A stretch of 5,357 bases of DNA from a bacterium (GTDB lineage: Bacteria; Krumholzibacteriota; Krumholzibacteria; LZORAL124-64-63), in NCBI GenBank assembly GCA_021767885.1, contig JAASSM010000172.1, forward strand, positions 1-5,357, in the 5' to 3' direction. Positions 1-5,323 of the stretch are shown in pieces; positions within the stretch are counted from its first letter, which is position 1; every line of letters starts with the position of its first letter. Made by a program: the position numbers and the translations under genes. The notes beneath the pieces are model-generated. The model was not told where the DNA came from and ran no database searches. It saw nothing but the letters and a program-made list of their open reading frames with translations.

Positions 1-224
1 GGCACGGGCAGGGCCAGGGGCACGGCGTCGGCGATGGTGTCGCCGCCCTGCCGGCGGACCGCGGGTTCCGGAGGGGGCGCGTGGCTGGTGGTGGCCTCGA
101 GGGCGGCACGCACGCGCGGGGCAGGGCCGTCGGGATCCCGGGTGCCGAGGTCCTGGGCCATCGCTGCGGCGGCGAGCAGGGCGAGCGCGGCGGCCGTCAG
201 GACGGGTGTACGCAGACGGGACAT
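1..224 (-). CDS. N-terminus of a secreted protein (signal peptide, 'GGDxI' type), cut by the window edge
   Basis: Only the first 74 codons are present; the frame stays open to base 1. The ATG at 224 follows a strong ribosome binding site (GGAGGT, 229-234). Residues 1-23 form a classic Sec signal peptide: MSRLR basic start, a hydrophobic core of Ala/Leu at 8-21, and an AMA|Q signal peptidase I site after residue 23. Residues 24-57 are a Pro/Ala-rich spacer. Residues 58-74 read RRQGGDTIADAVPLALPV, which resembles the start of the mature domain of secreted proteins common in Krumholzibacteriota/Eisenbacteria-like genomes, often followed by a PPC-like beta domain; that family link is from memory. 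The product is probably exported to the periplasm or cell surface. Its function cannot be told from this fragment. It is divergent from the peptidase gene that begins at 373 and may share control with it. Confidence 0.75.
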   Translation of the reverse strand, partial: MSRLRTPVLTAAALALLAAAAMAQDLGTRDPDGPAPRVRAALEATTSHAPPPEPAVRRQGGDTIADAVPLALPV

Positions 225-228
225 GATG

Positions 229-234
229 ACCTCC
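229..234 (-). promoter_or_regulatory. Ribosome binding site of the divergent secreted-protein gene
   Basis: GGAGGT on the minus strand lies 4 nt before the ATG at 224. It supports a real minus-strand gene here, even though the plus strand is also open across this region. Confidence 0.75.
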
Positions 235-268
235 CCCGGACCGGTGTTCGGCAGCCATGCGGACCTCG

Positions 269-297
269 ATGATACCCCATCGGCGGGGCCGTGTCAC
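269..297 (-). promoter_or_regulatory. Candidate sigma70-type promoter for the secreted-protein gene
   Basis: On the minus strand GTGACA (292-297; one mismatch to TTGACA) and TATCAT (269-274; one mismatch to TATAAT) are separated by exactly 17 nt. Transcription would start near position 262, giving a leader of about 38 nt before the ATG at 224. This is the best -35/-10 pair I found in a window where A/T-rich hexamers are rare. No equally good pair was found for the plus-strand operon starting at 373. Confidence 0.5.
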
Positions 298-361
298 CGC
301 GGTCGCGCGACGGCGGGCAACCCCCGGCGCGGGTCCTCCGTAAGGGCCCTGGATCGCAACC

Positions 362-366
362 GGAGG
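362..366 (+). promoter_or_regulatory. Ribosome binding site fixing the peptidase start
   Basis: GGAGG sits 6 nt upstream of the ATG at 373. The reading frame is open much further upstream (to about position 34), but this site plus the signal peptide that follows marks 373 as the start. The upstream extension would overlap the divergent secreted-protein gene. Confidence 0.7.
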
Positions 367-372
367 TGCCCC

Positions 373-1860
373 ATGATCCGAGCCCATGGCCATGGCGCCG
401 TGGCCGGCGGCGGAGGCCACGTCCGCCACCGTGCCGCGCTCGCTGTCCTGCTCCTGGCCCTGATCCCGGCGACCGGGAACGCGGTCGCCGCGACGGGGGG
501 TTCCGGCGACGCCGGCCCGACCGGCGGGCCGGCCGCGGCCGCACCCCGTCCGAGCGCCTACGAGCTCCAGGTCGCCTTCTCGCCGGCGGAGCATCGCCTG
601 ACCGGGCGGGCGCGGATGCGGTTCCCTCGCGCCGCGACGCGACCGGATTCGCTGGTGTTCTTCCTGCATGGCGAGCTGACGGTGGACTCGCTCGCCTGCG
701 GCGGAGCGGCGCTGGCCTGCACCCAGACGCCGGTGGTCTATCCCTACAGCTACTCGCTGCTGGCCCGGCGCGTGGTGGTCGCTCTCGAGGGCCGCGATCC
801 GGCCGACGGGCTCACCGTCTGGTACGGCGGCACGTTCCACCGCTCGGGCGCCCGCGCCCCGTCCGACTACATGCGCATCGGCCCGGACGGCGTCTTCCTG
901 CGATCCTACGGGTACTCGCTCTGGCTGCCGGTGTTCGTGCCGTCCGGCGAGGCGCCAGGCCGGCTCGCGCAGGTGGCGCTGGAGGTCTCGGTGCCCGAGG
1001 CGCTGCGCACCGTGGCCGTGGGCACCTGCGTGGAGCGGCGGCAGGTCGGCGGACGCTCCGTCAGCAGGTGGCTGGCCGAGGACGTGGACCTCTTCGACCT
1101 GCAGATCACCGCCCGTCGCTACCGGATCATCACGCAGGATCCCGTCCAGCTCTACGTCCTGGAGGATCCGACCGGCCAGGCGGCGGCCGCCAGGATCGCC
1201 ACCTTCGTGGCCAGCCTGGACAGCATCTACCACGCCTGGTACGGCGAGGCGGGCGACCGCAGCCAGATCCACGTGATGCAGATGCCCCGGCATGGGGACA
1301 TCGCCAGCGGCAACGCCATCGGCCTGAGCGGCGATCTCTGGCGGGCGTTCTCCCGCCGCTCGCACACCGGCCGGACCCTGGCCCACGAGCTGGTCCACGC
1401 GTACGTGACGCCGCAGGTCACGCCGGGCGACTCGCTCTACGCGCTGGGCCGCGAGGGCTTCCCATCGTACTATCACCTGCCGGCCCTCGGGGCGCTGCTG
1501 GGCAGGGATGCCCACGCGCGCGAGATGGCCCGGCTCGAGGAGGGCTACCGCCAGCGGCGGGCCCGTGGCACCGATGGCCGCGGCCAGCCGCTGCCGCCGG
1601 AGAAGCCCATCCTCGCGCTGACGGCCGCGGACGTGAGCACGTACAAGGACCGCTTCATCCTGCCCGACCGCGTGCCGCTCTGCCTGGAGGATCTGCGCCG
1701 ACGGATGGGCCACGAGCGGTTCCTGGCCTGGTCCCGGGCGCTCTTCGCCGCCGAGAGCCTCGATCCGGGGACGCTGCGGGCCATCACCCGCGACCTGGCC
1801 CCCGCCCAGGCGACGCGGCTGCACCGGTGGCTCATGACCACGACCATCCCCGGCGGGTGA
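373..1860 (+). CDS. Secreted M1-type (gluzincin) zinc metallopeptidase
   Basis: Encodes 495 aa. Residues 1-20 are a His/Gly/Arg-rich N-region, 21-39 a hydrophobic signal-peptide core ending in AVA|A, and about 40-62 a Gly/Ala/Pro spacer. Residue 63 onward (YELQVAFSPAEHRLTGRARM) resembles the N-terminal beta domain of M1 aminopeptidases. The zinc site is HELVH at 338-342 with E361 in REGFPSYY. This gives the exact HExxH-x18-E spacing of the M1 family and matches its NEGF(A) motif. Y424 in STYKDRF followed by LRRRMGHERFLAW fits the catalytic-Tyr helix (YxKG...LG..F). The GxMEN exopeptidase motif expected before HExxH is absent; GNAIGLSG (313-320) stands in its place. True aminopeptidase activity is therefore doubtful, and endopeptidase or other specificity is possible. 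At 495 aa it is shorter than full M1 enzymes (about 850 aa) and lacks the C-terminal helical domain. It is probably periplasmic or extracellular and is the first gene of the operon. Confidence 0.85.
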   Translation: MIRAHGHGAVAGGGGHVRHRAALAVLLLALIPATGNAVAATGGSGDAGPTGGPAAAAPRPSAYELQVAFSPAEHRLTGRARMRFPRAATRPDSLVFFLHGELTVDSLACGGAALACTQTPVVYPYSYSLLARRVVVALEGRDPADGLTVWYGGTFHRSGARAPSDYMRIGPDGVFLRSYGYSLWLPVFVPSGEAPGRLAQVALEVSVPEALRTVAVGTCVERRQVGGRSVSRWLAEDVDLFDLQITARRYRIITQDPVQLYVLEDPTGQAAAARIATFVASLDSIYHAWYGEAGDRSQIHVMQMPRHGDIASGNAIGLSGDLWRAFSRRSHTGRTLAHELVHAYVTPQVTPGDSLYALGREGFPSYYHLPALGALLGRDAHAREMARLEEGYRQRRARGTDGRGQPLPPEKPILALTAADVSTYKDRFILPDRVPLCLEDLRRRMGHERFLAWSRALFAAESLDPGTLRAITRDLAPAQATRLHRWLMTTTIPGG

Positions 1861-1879
1861 CCCGGGGCGGGAGGCTCCC

Positions 1880-2722
1880 ATGTCCGATCCCCTGCTCCGC
1901 CACAACCGCGCGGCCTGGAACGCCCAGGCCCGCGCCGGGTCGGCCTGGACGCGCCCGGTGTCCGCGGAGCAGGTGGCCCGCGCGCGGGCGGGCGCGCCCC
2001 CGGTGATCCTCACCCCCTGCCGGACCGTGCCGCCGTCCTGGCTGGACGACCTCGCCGGCCGCGACGTGCTGTGCCTCGCGGCATCGGGTGGTCAGCAGGC
2101 GCCCCTGCTCGCGGCCGCGGGGGCCACGGTGGTGAGCCTCGACCTGGCCGAGGGGCAGCTGGCCAGCGACCGGCTGGTGGCCCGGCGGGAGGGCCTGCCG
2201 CTGGCGACGGTGCAGGCGGACATGCGCGCCCTGCCCCTGGCCGACGCGTCGTTCGACCTGGTGGTCAACCCGGTGTCGGTCTGCTTCGTGCCCGACGTGC
2301 GCGCGGTGTGGGCCGAGTGCGCGCGGGTGCTGCGGCCGGGCGGCCGGCTGCTCTGCGGCGTGCTGAACCCCGCCTTCTACCTCTTCGATCCCGACCTGGC
2401 CGACCGCGAGGGGCGCCTGGCGGTGCGCCACCGGCTGCCCTACGCCGAGGACCGGCCCGCGACCTTGGCGCCGGGCCGCCGCCAGGAGATCGCCGCGGGC
2501 GACGCGCGCGAGTTCAGCCACACGCTGGGCGACCTGCTCGGCGGCCAGACCGCCGCCGGCCTGGCCATCGTGGACCTCTACGAGGACGGCTGGCCCGAGG
2601 GCAGCGGCCAGCCGCTCGACGCCTTCATGCCCTGCTTCCTGGCCACGCTCGCCGAGCGGCGCGAGCGTCGCGCCTGCTCGCACGATGCCGTCGCTGGCGC
2701 GATGGCGTCTGGCATGCGTTGA
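1880..2722 (+). CDS. Class I SAM-dependent methyltransferase (Methyltransf_11-like)
   Basis: Encodes 280 aa. The ATG is preceded by GGGAGG (1869-1874) at 5 nt and lies 19 nt after the peptidase stop, so the two are very likely co-transcribed. A helical N-terminal cap (1-55, RHNRAAWNAQA) precedes the Rossmann core. Motif I is DVLCLAASGGQQAPLLAAAG (62-81), the acidic residue binding the SAM ribose is D88 in VVSLDLA, D114 lies in VQADMRALPL, and motif post-II is FDLVVNPV (125-132) followed by ARVLRPGGRLL (148-158). This is the usual order for Methyltransf_11 proteins. Motif I in the form LAxxGGQQ is the version seen in a broad family of uncharacterised small-molecule methyltransferases. No transmembrane segment or signal peptide is visible, so it is cytoplasmic. 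The substrate cannot be predicted. Neither neighbour forms a known pathway with it. Confidence 0.9.
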   Translation: MSDPLLRHNRAAWNAQARAGSAWTRPVSAEQVARARAGAPPVILTPCRTVPPSWLDDLAGRDVLCLAASGGQQAPLLAAAGATVVSLDLAEGQLASDRLVARREGLPLATVQADMRALPLADASFDLVVNPVSVCFVPDVRAVWAECARVLRPGGRLLCGVLNPAFYLFDPDLADREGRLAVRHRLPYAEDRPATLAPGRRQEIAAGDAREFSHTLGDLLGGQTAAGLAIVDLYEDGWPEGSGQPLDAFMPCFLATLAERRERRACSHDAVAGAMASGMR

Positions 2723-2775
2723 TTATCCCTCTCGCTCCCGCGACCGTGACGCGCCGGACAGGAGGAAGGGCCGCC

Positions 2776-3888
2776 ATGCGCTACACCGCCGAGACCCGGG
2801 TCTGGAACGCCGACGATCCCGACGCCATCGCGCGGGCCGCCGCGGTCCTGCGCGCCGGCGGACTGGTGGCGTTCCCCACCGAGACGGTCTACGGGCTGGG
2901 GGCCCATGCCCTGGACGCGGAGGCCGTCGCGCGGATCTTCAGCGCCAAGGGGCGCCCGGCGCACAATCCGCTGATCGTCCACCTGGCCGACCGCGCCATG
3001 CTGGAGCTGGTGGCCCGGACCGATGGCGATCCGGCGGCCGGTGGCGTTGCCGATCCGGCGCCCGGTGGCGCCGCCGAGCAGGCCGCCCGACTGGCCGCCG
3101 CCTTCTGGCCCGGTCCGCTGACCCTGGTCCTGCCCCGCCAGCCACAGGTGCCGGCCATCGTCACCGCGGGCGGCCCCACGGTGGCCGTCCGGATGCCGGC
3201 CCACCCGGTGGCCCGGGATCTCATCCGGGCGGCGGGCCTGCCGGTGGTCGCGCCCAGCGCCAACCGTTCGACGCGGCCCAGCCCCACCACGGCCGGCCAC
3301 GTGCTCGCGGACCTGCGTGGCCACGTGGACGTGGTCCTCGACGGCGGCCCCACGCCCATCGGGCTGGAGTCCACGGTGGTCGATCTGACCCGGACGCCGC
3401 CGGTGCTGCTGCGGCCCGGCGGGGTCACCCTGGAGACCCTGCGCGAGCACCGGCCGGACCTCCGCGACGGCACCGGCGCCGAGGTGCCCGCCGATGCGCA
3501 CGGGGATCAGCGGCCGGCGTCGCCGGGCCTGCTCTCCCGCCATTACGCTCCCGATGCCGAGGTGCTGCTCTTCGCCGGGACCAGCACGTCGCGGGTCCTG
3601 GGTGCCATGCGCGACGCGGCGCGGGACCGGCGGGCGGCCGGCCAGCGGGTGGCCGTGCTGGTGGGGGGAGAGGGGGCCCGGCGCTTCGCGGACCTGGACG
3701 TGGAGGTGGTCGTCCTCGCGGACGATCTCCAGACAGTGGCCCGCGATCTGTTCGCCACGCTGCGGACCCTCGACGCGCGGGGCATCGACGCGGTGATCGT
3801 CCGCCAGTTCGCCGACACCGGCCTCGGGCGCGCCCTGGCCGACCGGCTGCGCCGGGCCGCGGACGGTCGGCAGATCGTGGTCGCGTGA
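2776..3888 (+). CDS. sua5: L-threonylcarbamoyladenylate synthase, two-domain Sua5/YwlC type
   Basis: Encodes 370 aa. It makes threonylcarbamoyl-AMP from L-threonine, bicarbonate and ATP; TsaD and partners then transfer the group to A37 of ANN-decoding tRNAs (t6A). The YrdC domain spans about 11-215 with FPTETVYGLG (33-42), KGRPAHNPLIVH (58-69), FWPGPLTLVL (110-119), VAVRMPAHP (136-144), SANRS (161-165) and GLESTVVDL (196-204). The linker SPGLLSRHYAP (249-259) matches the conserved SPGM.YRHYAP that folds over the active site. Residues about 260-370 are the Sua5 C-terminal domain, ending in DTGLGRALADRLRRAA. Two oddities are a tandem 8-residue duplication at 85-100 and Thr166 where SANxSG usually has Gly. 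An AG-rich site (GGAGGAAGGG, 2761-2770) precedes the ATG. The 53-nt gap to the methyltransferase is compatible with one operon. No other t6A gene lies in the window. Confidence 0.96.
   Translation: MRYTAETRVWNADDPDAIARAAAVLRAGGLVAFPTETVYGLGAHALDAEAVARIFSAKGRPAHNPLIVHLADRAMLELVARTDGDPAAGGVADPAPGGAAEQAARLAAAFWPGPLTLVLPRQPQVPAIVTAGGPTVAVRMPAHPVARDLIRAAGLPVVAPSANRSTRPSPTTAGHVLADLRGHVDVVLDGGPTPIGLESTVVDLTRTPPVLLRPGGVTLETLREHRPDLRDGTGAEVPADAHGDQRPASPGLLSRHYAPDAEVLLFAGTSTSRVLGAMRDAARDRRAAGQRVAVLVGGEGARRFADLDVEVVVLADDLQTVARDLFATLRTLDARGIDAVIVRQFADTGLGRALADRLRRAADGRQIVVA
3028..3075 (+). repeat. 24-bp tandem duplication inside sua5
   Basis: Two adjacent 24-bp copies (3028-3051 and 3052-3075) match at 21 of 24 positions. 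They encode DPAAGGVA and DPAPGGAA, adding a 16-residue Gly/Ala/Pro insert to the YrdC domain between the helix MLELVARTDG and EQAARLAAAFWPGP. Most Sua5 proteins have only a short turn here. The insert is in frame and lies outside the recognisable active-site motifs. Confidence 0.85.
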
Positions 3889-4029
3889 CGGGATCTGGTG
3901 GCCGCGGCCGCTCCCGCTCTCCTCGCGCTGGCCGCCCGGTCCTCCTCCCGCGAGCCGCGCCGGCCGCCCGCGCTCTCCTCGCGCCGGCCGCGCCCGCCCC
4001 GCCGGCCGATGCGTGCCGGCCGGCCGGTT
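3889..4029. repeat. Convergent 141-bp spacer with repeated CG-rich words
   Basis: No gene is seen between the stop of sua5 and the stop of the yugP-like gene. The 13-bp word CTCGCGC(C/T)GGCCG occurs at 3922-3934, 3978-3990 and again at 4033-4045, inside the last codons of the yugP-like gene, at intervals of 56 and 55 bp. The first two copies extend to a 20-bp match with one mismatch (3915-3934 and 3971-3990). A possible 7-bp GC stem (4001-4007 with 4018-4024, 10-nt loop) has no T-tract on either strand, so I cannot call a terminator. Confidence 0.5.
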
Positions 4030-4740
4030 CTACTCGCGCCGGCCGCCCAGCAGGCCCAGCCGGAAGGCGAAGTAGAGCAGGGTGAGGATGGAGGTGACCG
4101 CGGCCGCCACGTAGGTCAGGGCGGCGGCGTCGAGCACGCTGCGGGCGCCCCTGAGCTCGTCGGGCGTCATGTACCCGCCGCGCTGCAGGGTCGCCAGGGC
4201 CCGCTTGCTGGCGTCGAACTCCACGGGCAGGGTGATCAGCGTGAAGATGGTGGTGGTGGCGAAGAGCCCCACGCCGAGGACCGCCGCGGTCTGGCCCAGG
4301 GCGGTGGCCGCCCCGCCGAGGAAGAACGCCGCGAGGATGAGGAACATGCTCAGGCCGCTGCCGATGCTGGCCACCGGCACCCAGGCGGAGCGGAACTGCA
4401 GCGGACCGTAGGCCCGCGCGTGCTGGATGGCGTGGCCCACCTCGTGGGCCGCCACGCCGGCGGCCGCCAGCGAGCGGCTGCCGTGGACGCCCTCGCTGAG
4501 GCGCAGGGTCCGGGTCCGGGGATCGTAGTGGTCGGTCAGTTCGCCCGGCACCGGCTCGATGCGCACGCCGGTGATGCCGTTGTCGCGCAGGATGGCCAGG
4601 GCCACCTCCGCGCCGGTCAGGCCGCGCCTCGTGGTGAACTGGCTGTAGCGCTGGAAGGTCCCCTTGGTCTTGCTGCTGGCCCAGAACGACAGGGCCAGAC
4701 CCACGCCGATGACGGCCATGTACAGAGGATCGAAGATCAT
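4030..4740 (-). CDS. yugP: YugP-type membrane zinc metallopeptidase (Zn_peptidase_2)
   Basis: Encodes 236 aa, close to the usual length of Bacillus YugP relatives (about 225). An N-terminal membrane segment (about 7-20, YMAVIGVGLALSFW) is followed by a soluble stretch with the typical IEPVPGELTDHYDPRTRTLR-type region (61-80) and LSEGVHGSRS. The zinc motif AAHEVGHAIQHA (97-108) has HEVGH at 99-103. Two hydrophobic segments follow (about 119-140 and 144-170). The family signature LPVEFDASKRA (171-181) carries E174, the probable third zinc ligand, and a last membrane segment lies at about 206-226. The start at 4740 is chosen because AAAGGA (4750-4755) precedes it and MIFDPLYM is the usual family opening; a GTG at 4800 has no ribosome binding site. 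The product is an inner-membrane protease of unknown substrate. It is convergent to the sua5 operon and transcribed alone here. Confidence 0.93.
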   Translation of the reverse strand: MIFDPLYMAVIGVGLALSFWASSKTKGTFQRYSQFTTRRGLTGAEVALAILRDNGITGVRIEPVPGELTDHYDPRTRTLRLSEGVHGSRSLAAAGVAAHEVGHAIQHARAYGPLQFRSAWVPVASIGSGLSMFLILAAFFLGGAATALGQTAAVLGVGLFATTTIFTLITLPVEFDASKRALATLQRGGYMTPDELRGARSVLDAAALTYVAAAVTSILTLLYFAFRLGLLGGRRE

Positions 4741-4749
4741 GAACGGTCG

Positions 4750-4755
4750 TCCTTT
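4750..4755 (-). promoter_or_regulatory. Ribosome binding site of the yugP-like gene
   Basis: AAAGGA on the minus strand lies 9 nt before the ATG at 4740. It decides between this start and an upstream in-frame GTG at 4800 that lacks a Shine-Dalgarno sequence. Confidence 0.55.
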
Positions 4756-4864
4756 CTCCGGACCGGGGGTCACGGGCTCGCTTGTTCGGCGATGAAACAC
4801 CCGGAATCCCGGGGCGGTTCCCGCGAATGATCGCCATTCTCAGCAGGCTGGCGCGATGGTAGAC

Positions 4865-4962
4865 GGGGGCGTCCGGGGTCGGCGACGACGGGACGGTGAT
4901 CGGGGGCCCCGGCGACGGCGACCGGGGCCGGGGTGGCGACCGGAGACGGGGCGGCTCCGGGG
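4865..4962 (+). other. Strand-biased G-run tract
   Basis: Eight runs of three to five G lie on the plus strand at 4865-4869, 4875-4878, 4890-4892, 4902-4906, 4924-4927, 4930-4933, 4948-4951 and 4959-4962; C-runs are few (CCCC at 4907-4910). Part of the tract repeats a GGCGACCGG..GGGG-like word (4917-4933 and 4935-4951). The intervals between some runs (14-17 nt) are too long for a canonical quadruplex, so a G4 is possible but not established. Confidence 0.45.
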
Positions 4963-4977
4963 TTTGATGTCGTGACG

Positions 4978-5006
4978 GAAATCTGCGGAGACTCTCCGCA
5001 GATTTC
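4978..5006. repeat. Perfect 29-bp palindrome (14-bp arms, 1-bp centre)
   Basis: GAAATCTGCGGAGA (4978-4991) and its exact reverse complement (4993-5006) flank a single C at 4992. Two more outer positions can pair in RNA (4977-5007 as G-U, 4976-5008 as C-G). It is less GC-rich than its surroundings. As RNA it would be a 13-bp stem with an ACT triloop. As DNA it could be a dimeric-repressor operator. It is not followed by a T-tract (TGACGATCTC on the plus side, CGTCACGACA on the minus side), so an intrinsic terminator is not the simplest reading. Confidence 0.85.
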
Positions 5007-5089
5007 TGACGATCTCTCACGTCTCGGGCCCGCACGTCCTGGCCCTGGGGCCGGGGCGCGTGGCCCCGTCGAGTCGCTCGCGCGGATCC

Positions 5090-5233
5090 CGCGTGCCGCG
5101 CGTACCGCCCGTGCCGTGCCTGCCGCCAGCGCCGCCTGTGCCACGCCTGCCGCCATCGCCGCGCATGCCGCCCGTGCCGCGCCGGCCGCGCCTCCATCCC
5201 GTGCCGTGCCTGCTGAGCCTGCCGCCCGTCACG
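5090..5233. repeat. Degenerate 9-bp tandem repeat, about 16 units
   Basis: The stretch divides without gaps into sixteen 9-bp units with plus-strand consensus C(C/G)CGTGCCG. The exact unit CCCGTGCCG recurs at 5108, 5171 and 5198. Bases 7-8 (CC) are nearly fixed, while base 4 varies most. Read as protein it gives X-Ala-Ala triplets on the plus strand or collagen-like Gly-X-Y triplets on the minus strand. Neither frame has a convincing start, so I annotate it as a DNA repeat; a decayed collagen-like or low-complexity coding segment is the alternative. Confidence 0.7.
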
Positions 5234-5247
5234 ACCCGCCCTCATGG

Positions 5248-5281
5248 CCCGTTCCGTGCAACGGGACCGGTCGGATCCCGT
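5248..5281 (+). other. Overlapping small inverted repeats before a possible gene start
   Basis: CCCGTT (5248-5253) can pair with AACGGG (5260-5265; 6-nt loop). The overlapping ACGGGA (5261-5266) can instead pair with TCCCGT (5276-5281; 9-nt loop). The two stems exclude each other, as in attenuators. Six-bp GC stems are common by chance in DNA like this, so support is weak. Confidence 0.3.
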
Positions 5282-5323
5282 CCATGCGTGCGTCCTGACG
5301 GCGCACCAGGAGTGCAAGGGAAC

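Larger units (their letters stand above)
4741..5323. other. 583-bp intergenic region without a convincing gene
   Basis: Several reading frames are open here only because the GC content is so high. None has a ribosome binding site, family motif or natural composition. The stretch lies between the start of the minus-strand yugP-like gene and a possible plus-strand start near 5324, so it may be a divergent control region, but no clear -35/-10 pair was found. Within it are a plus-strand G-run tract, a long palindrome, a 9-bp tandem repeat array and small competing hairpins, each listed separately. Confidence 0.65.

Noticed and set aside
34..372. N-terminal extension of the peptidase frame back to about position 34
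   Set aside because: It would put the signal peptide in the middle of the protein and overlap the divergent secreted-protein gene. The ribosome binding site at 362-366 fits a start at 373.
1832..2683. Long minus-strand open frame opposite the methyltransferase
   Set aside because: It is Arg/Gly/His-rich with no family motif and mirrors the codon pattern of a clear methyltransferase; such antisense frames are expected at this GC content.
2704..2775. Internal promoter before sua5 based on GATTAT at 2721-2726
   Set aside because: Two mismatches to the -10 box and nothing resembling a -35 box 17 nt upstream.
2578..3543. Long minus-strand open frame opposite sua5
   Set aside because: Low-complexity Arg/Gly/Pro composition, no start signals, and fully overlapping a gene with all Sua5 motifs.
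4001..4024. GC hairpin between the convergent genes as an intrinsic terminator
   Set aside because: The 7-bp stem with a 10-nt loop lacks a T-tract on either strand, and GGCC-type words pair by chance in this sequence.
5017..5232. Minus-strand collagen-like Gly-X-Y frame of 71 codons
   Set aside because: A stop codon lies just upstream of its GTG, no ribosome binding site is present, and only the repeat part looks collagen-like. It is noted as a possible remnant rather than a gene.
4933..5298. Plus-strand 121-codon Ala-rich frame covering the palindrome and the 9-bp repeats
   Set aside because: It begins at a GTG with no ribosome binding site, and its composition simply reflects the repeat; no homologous family recognised.
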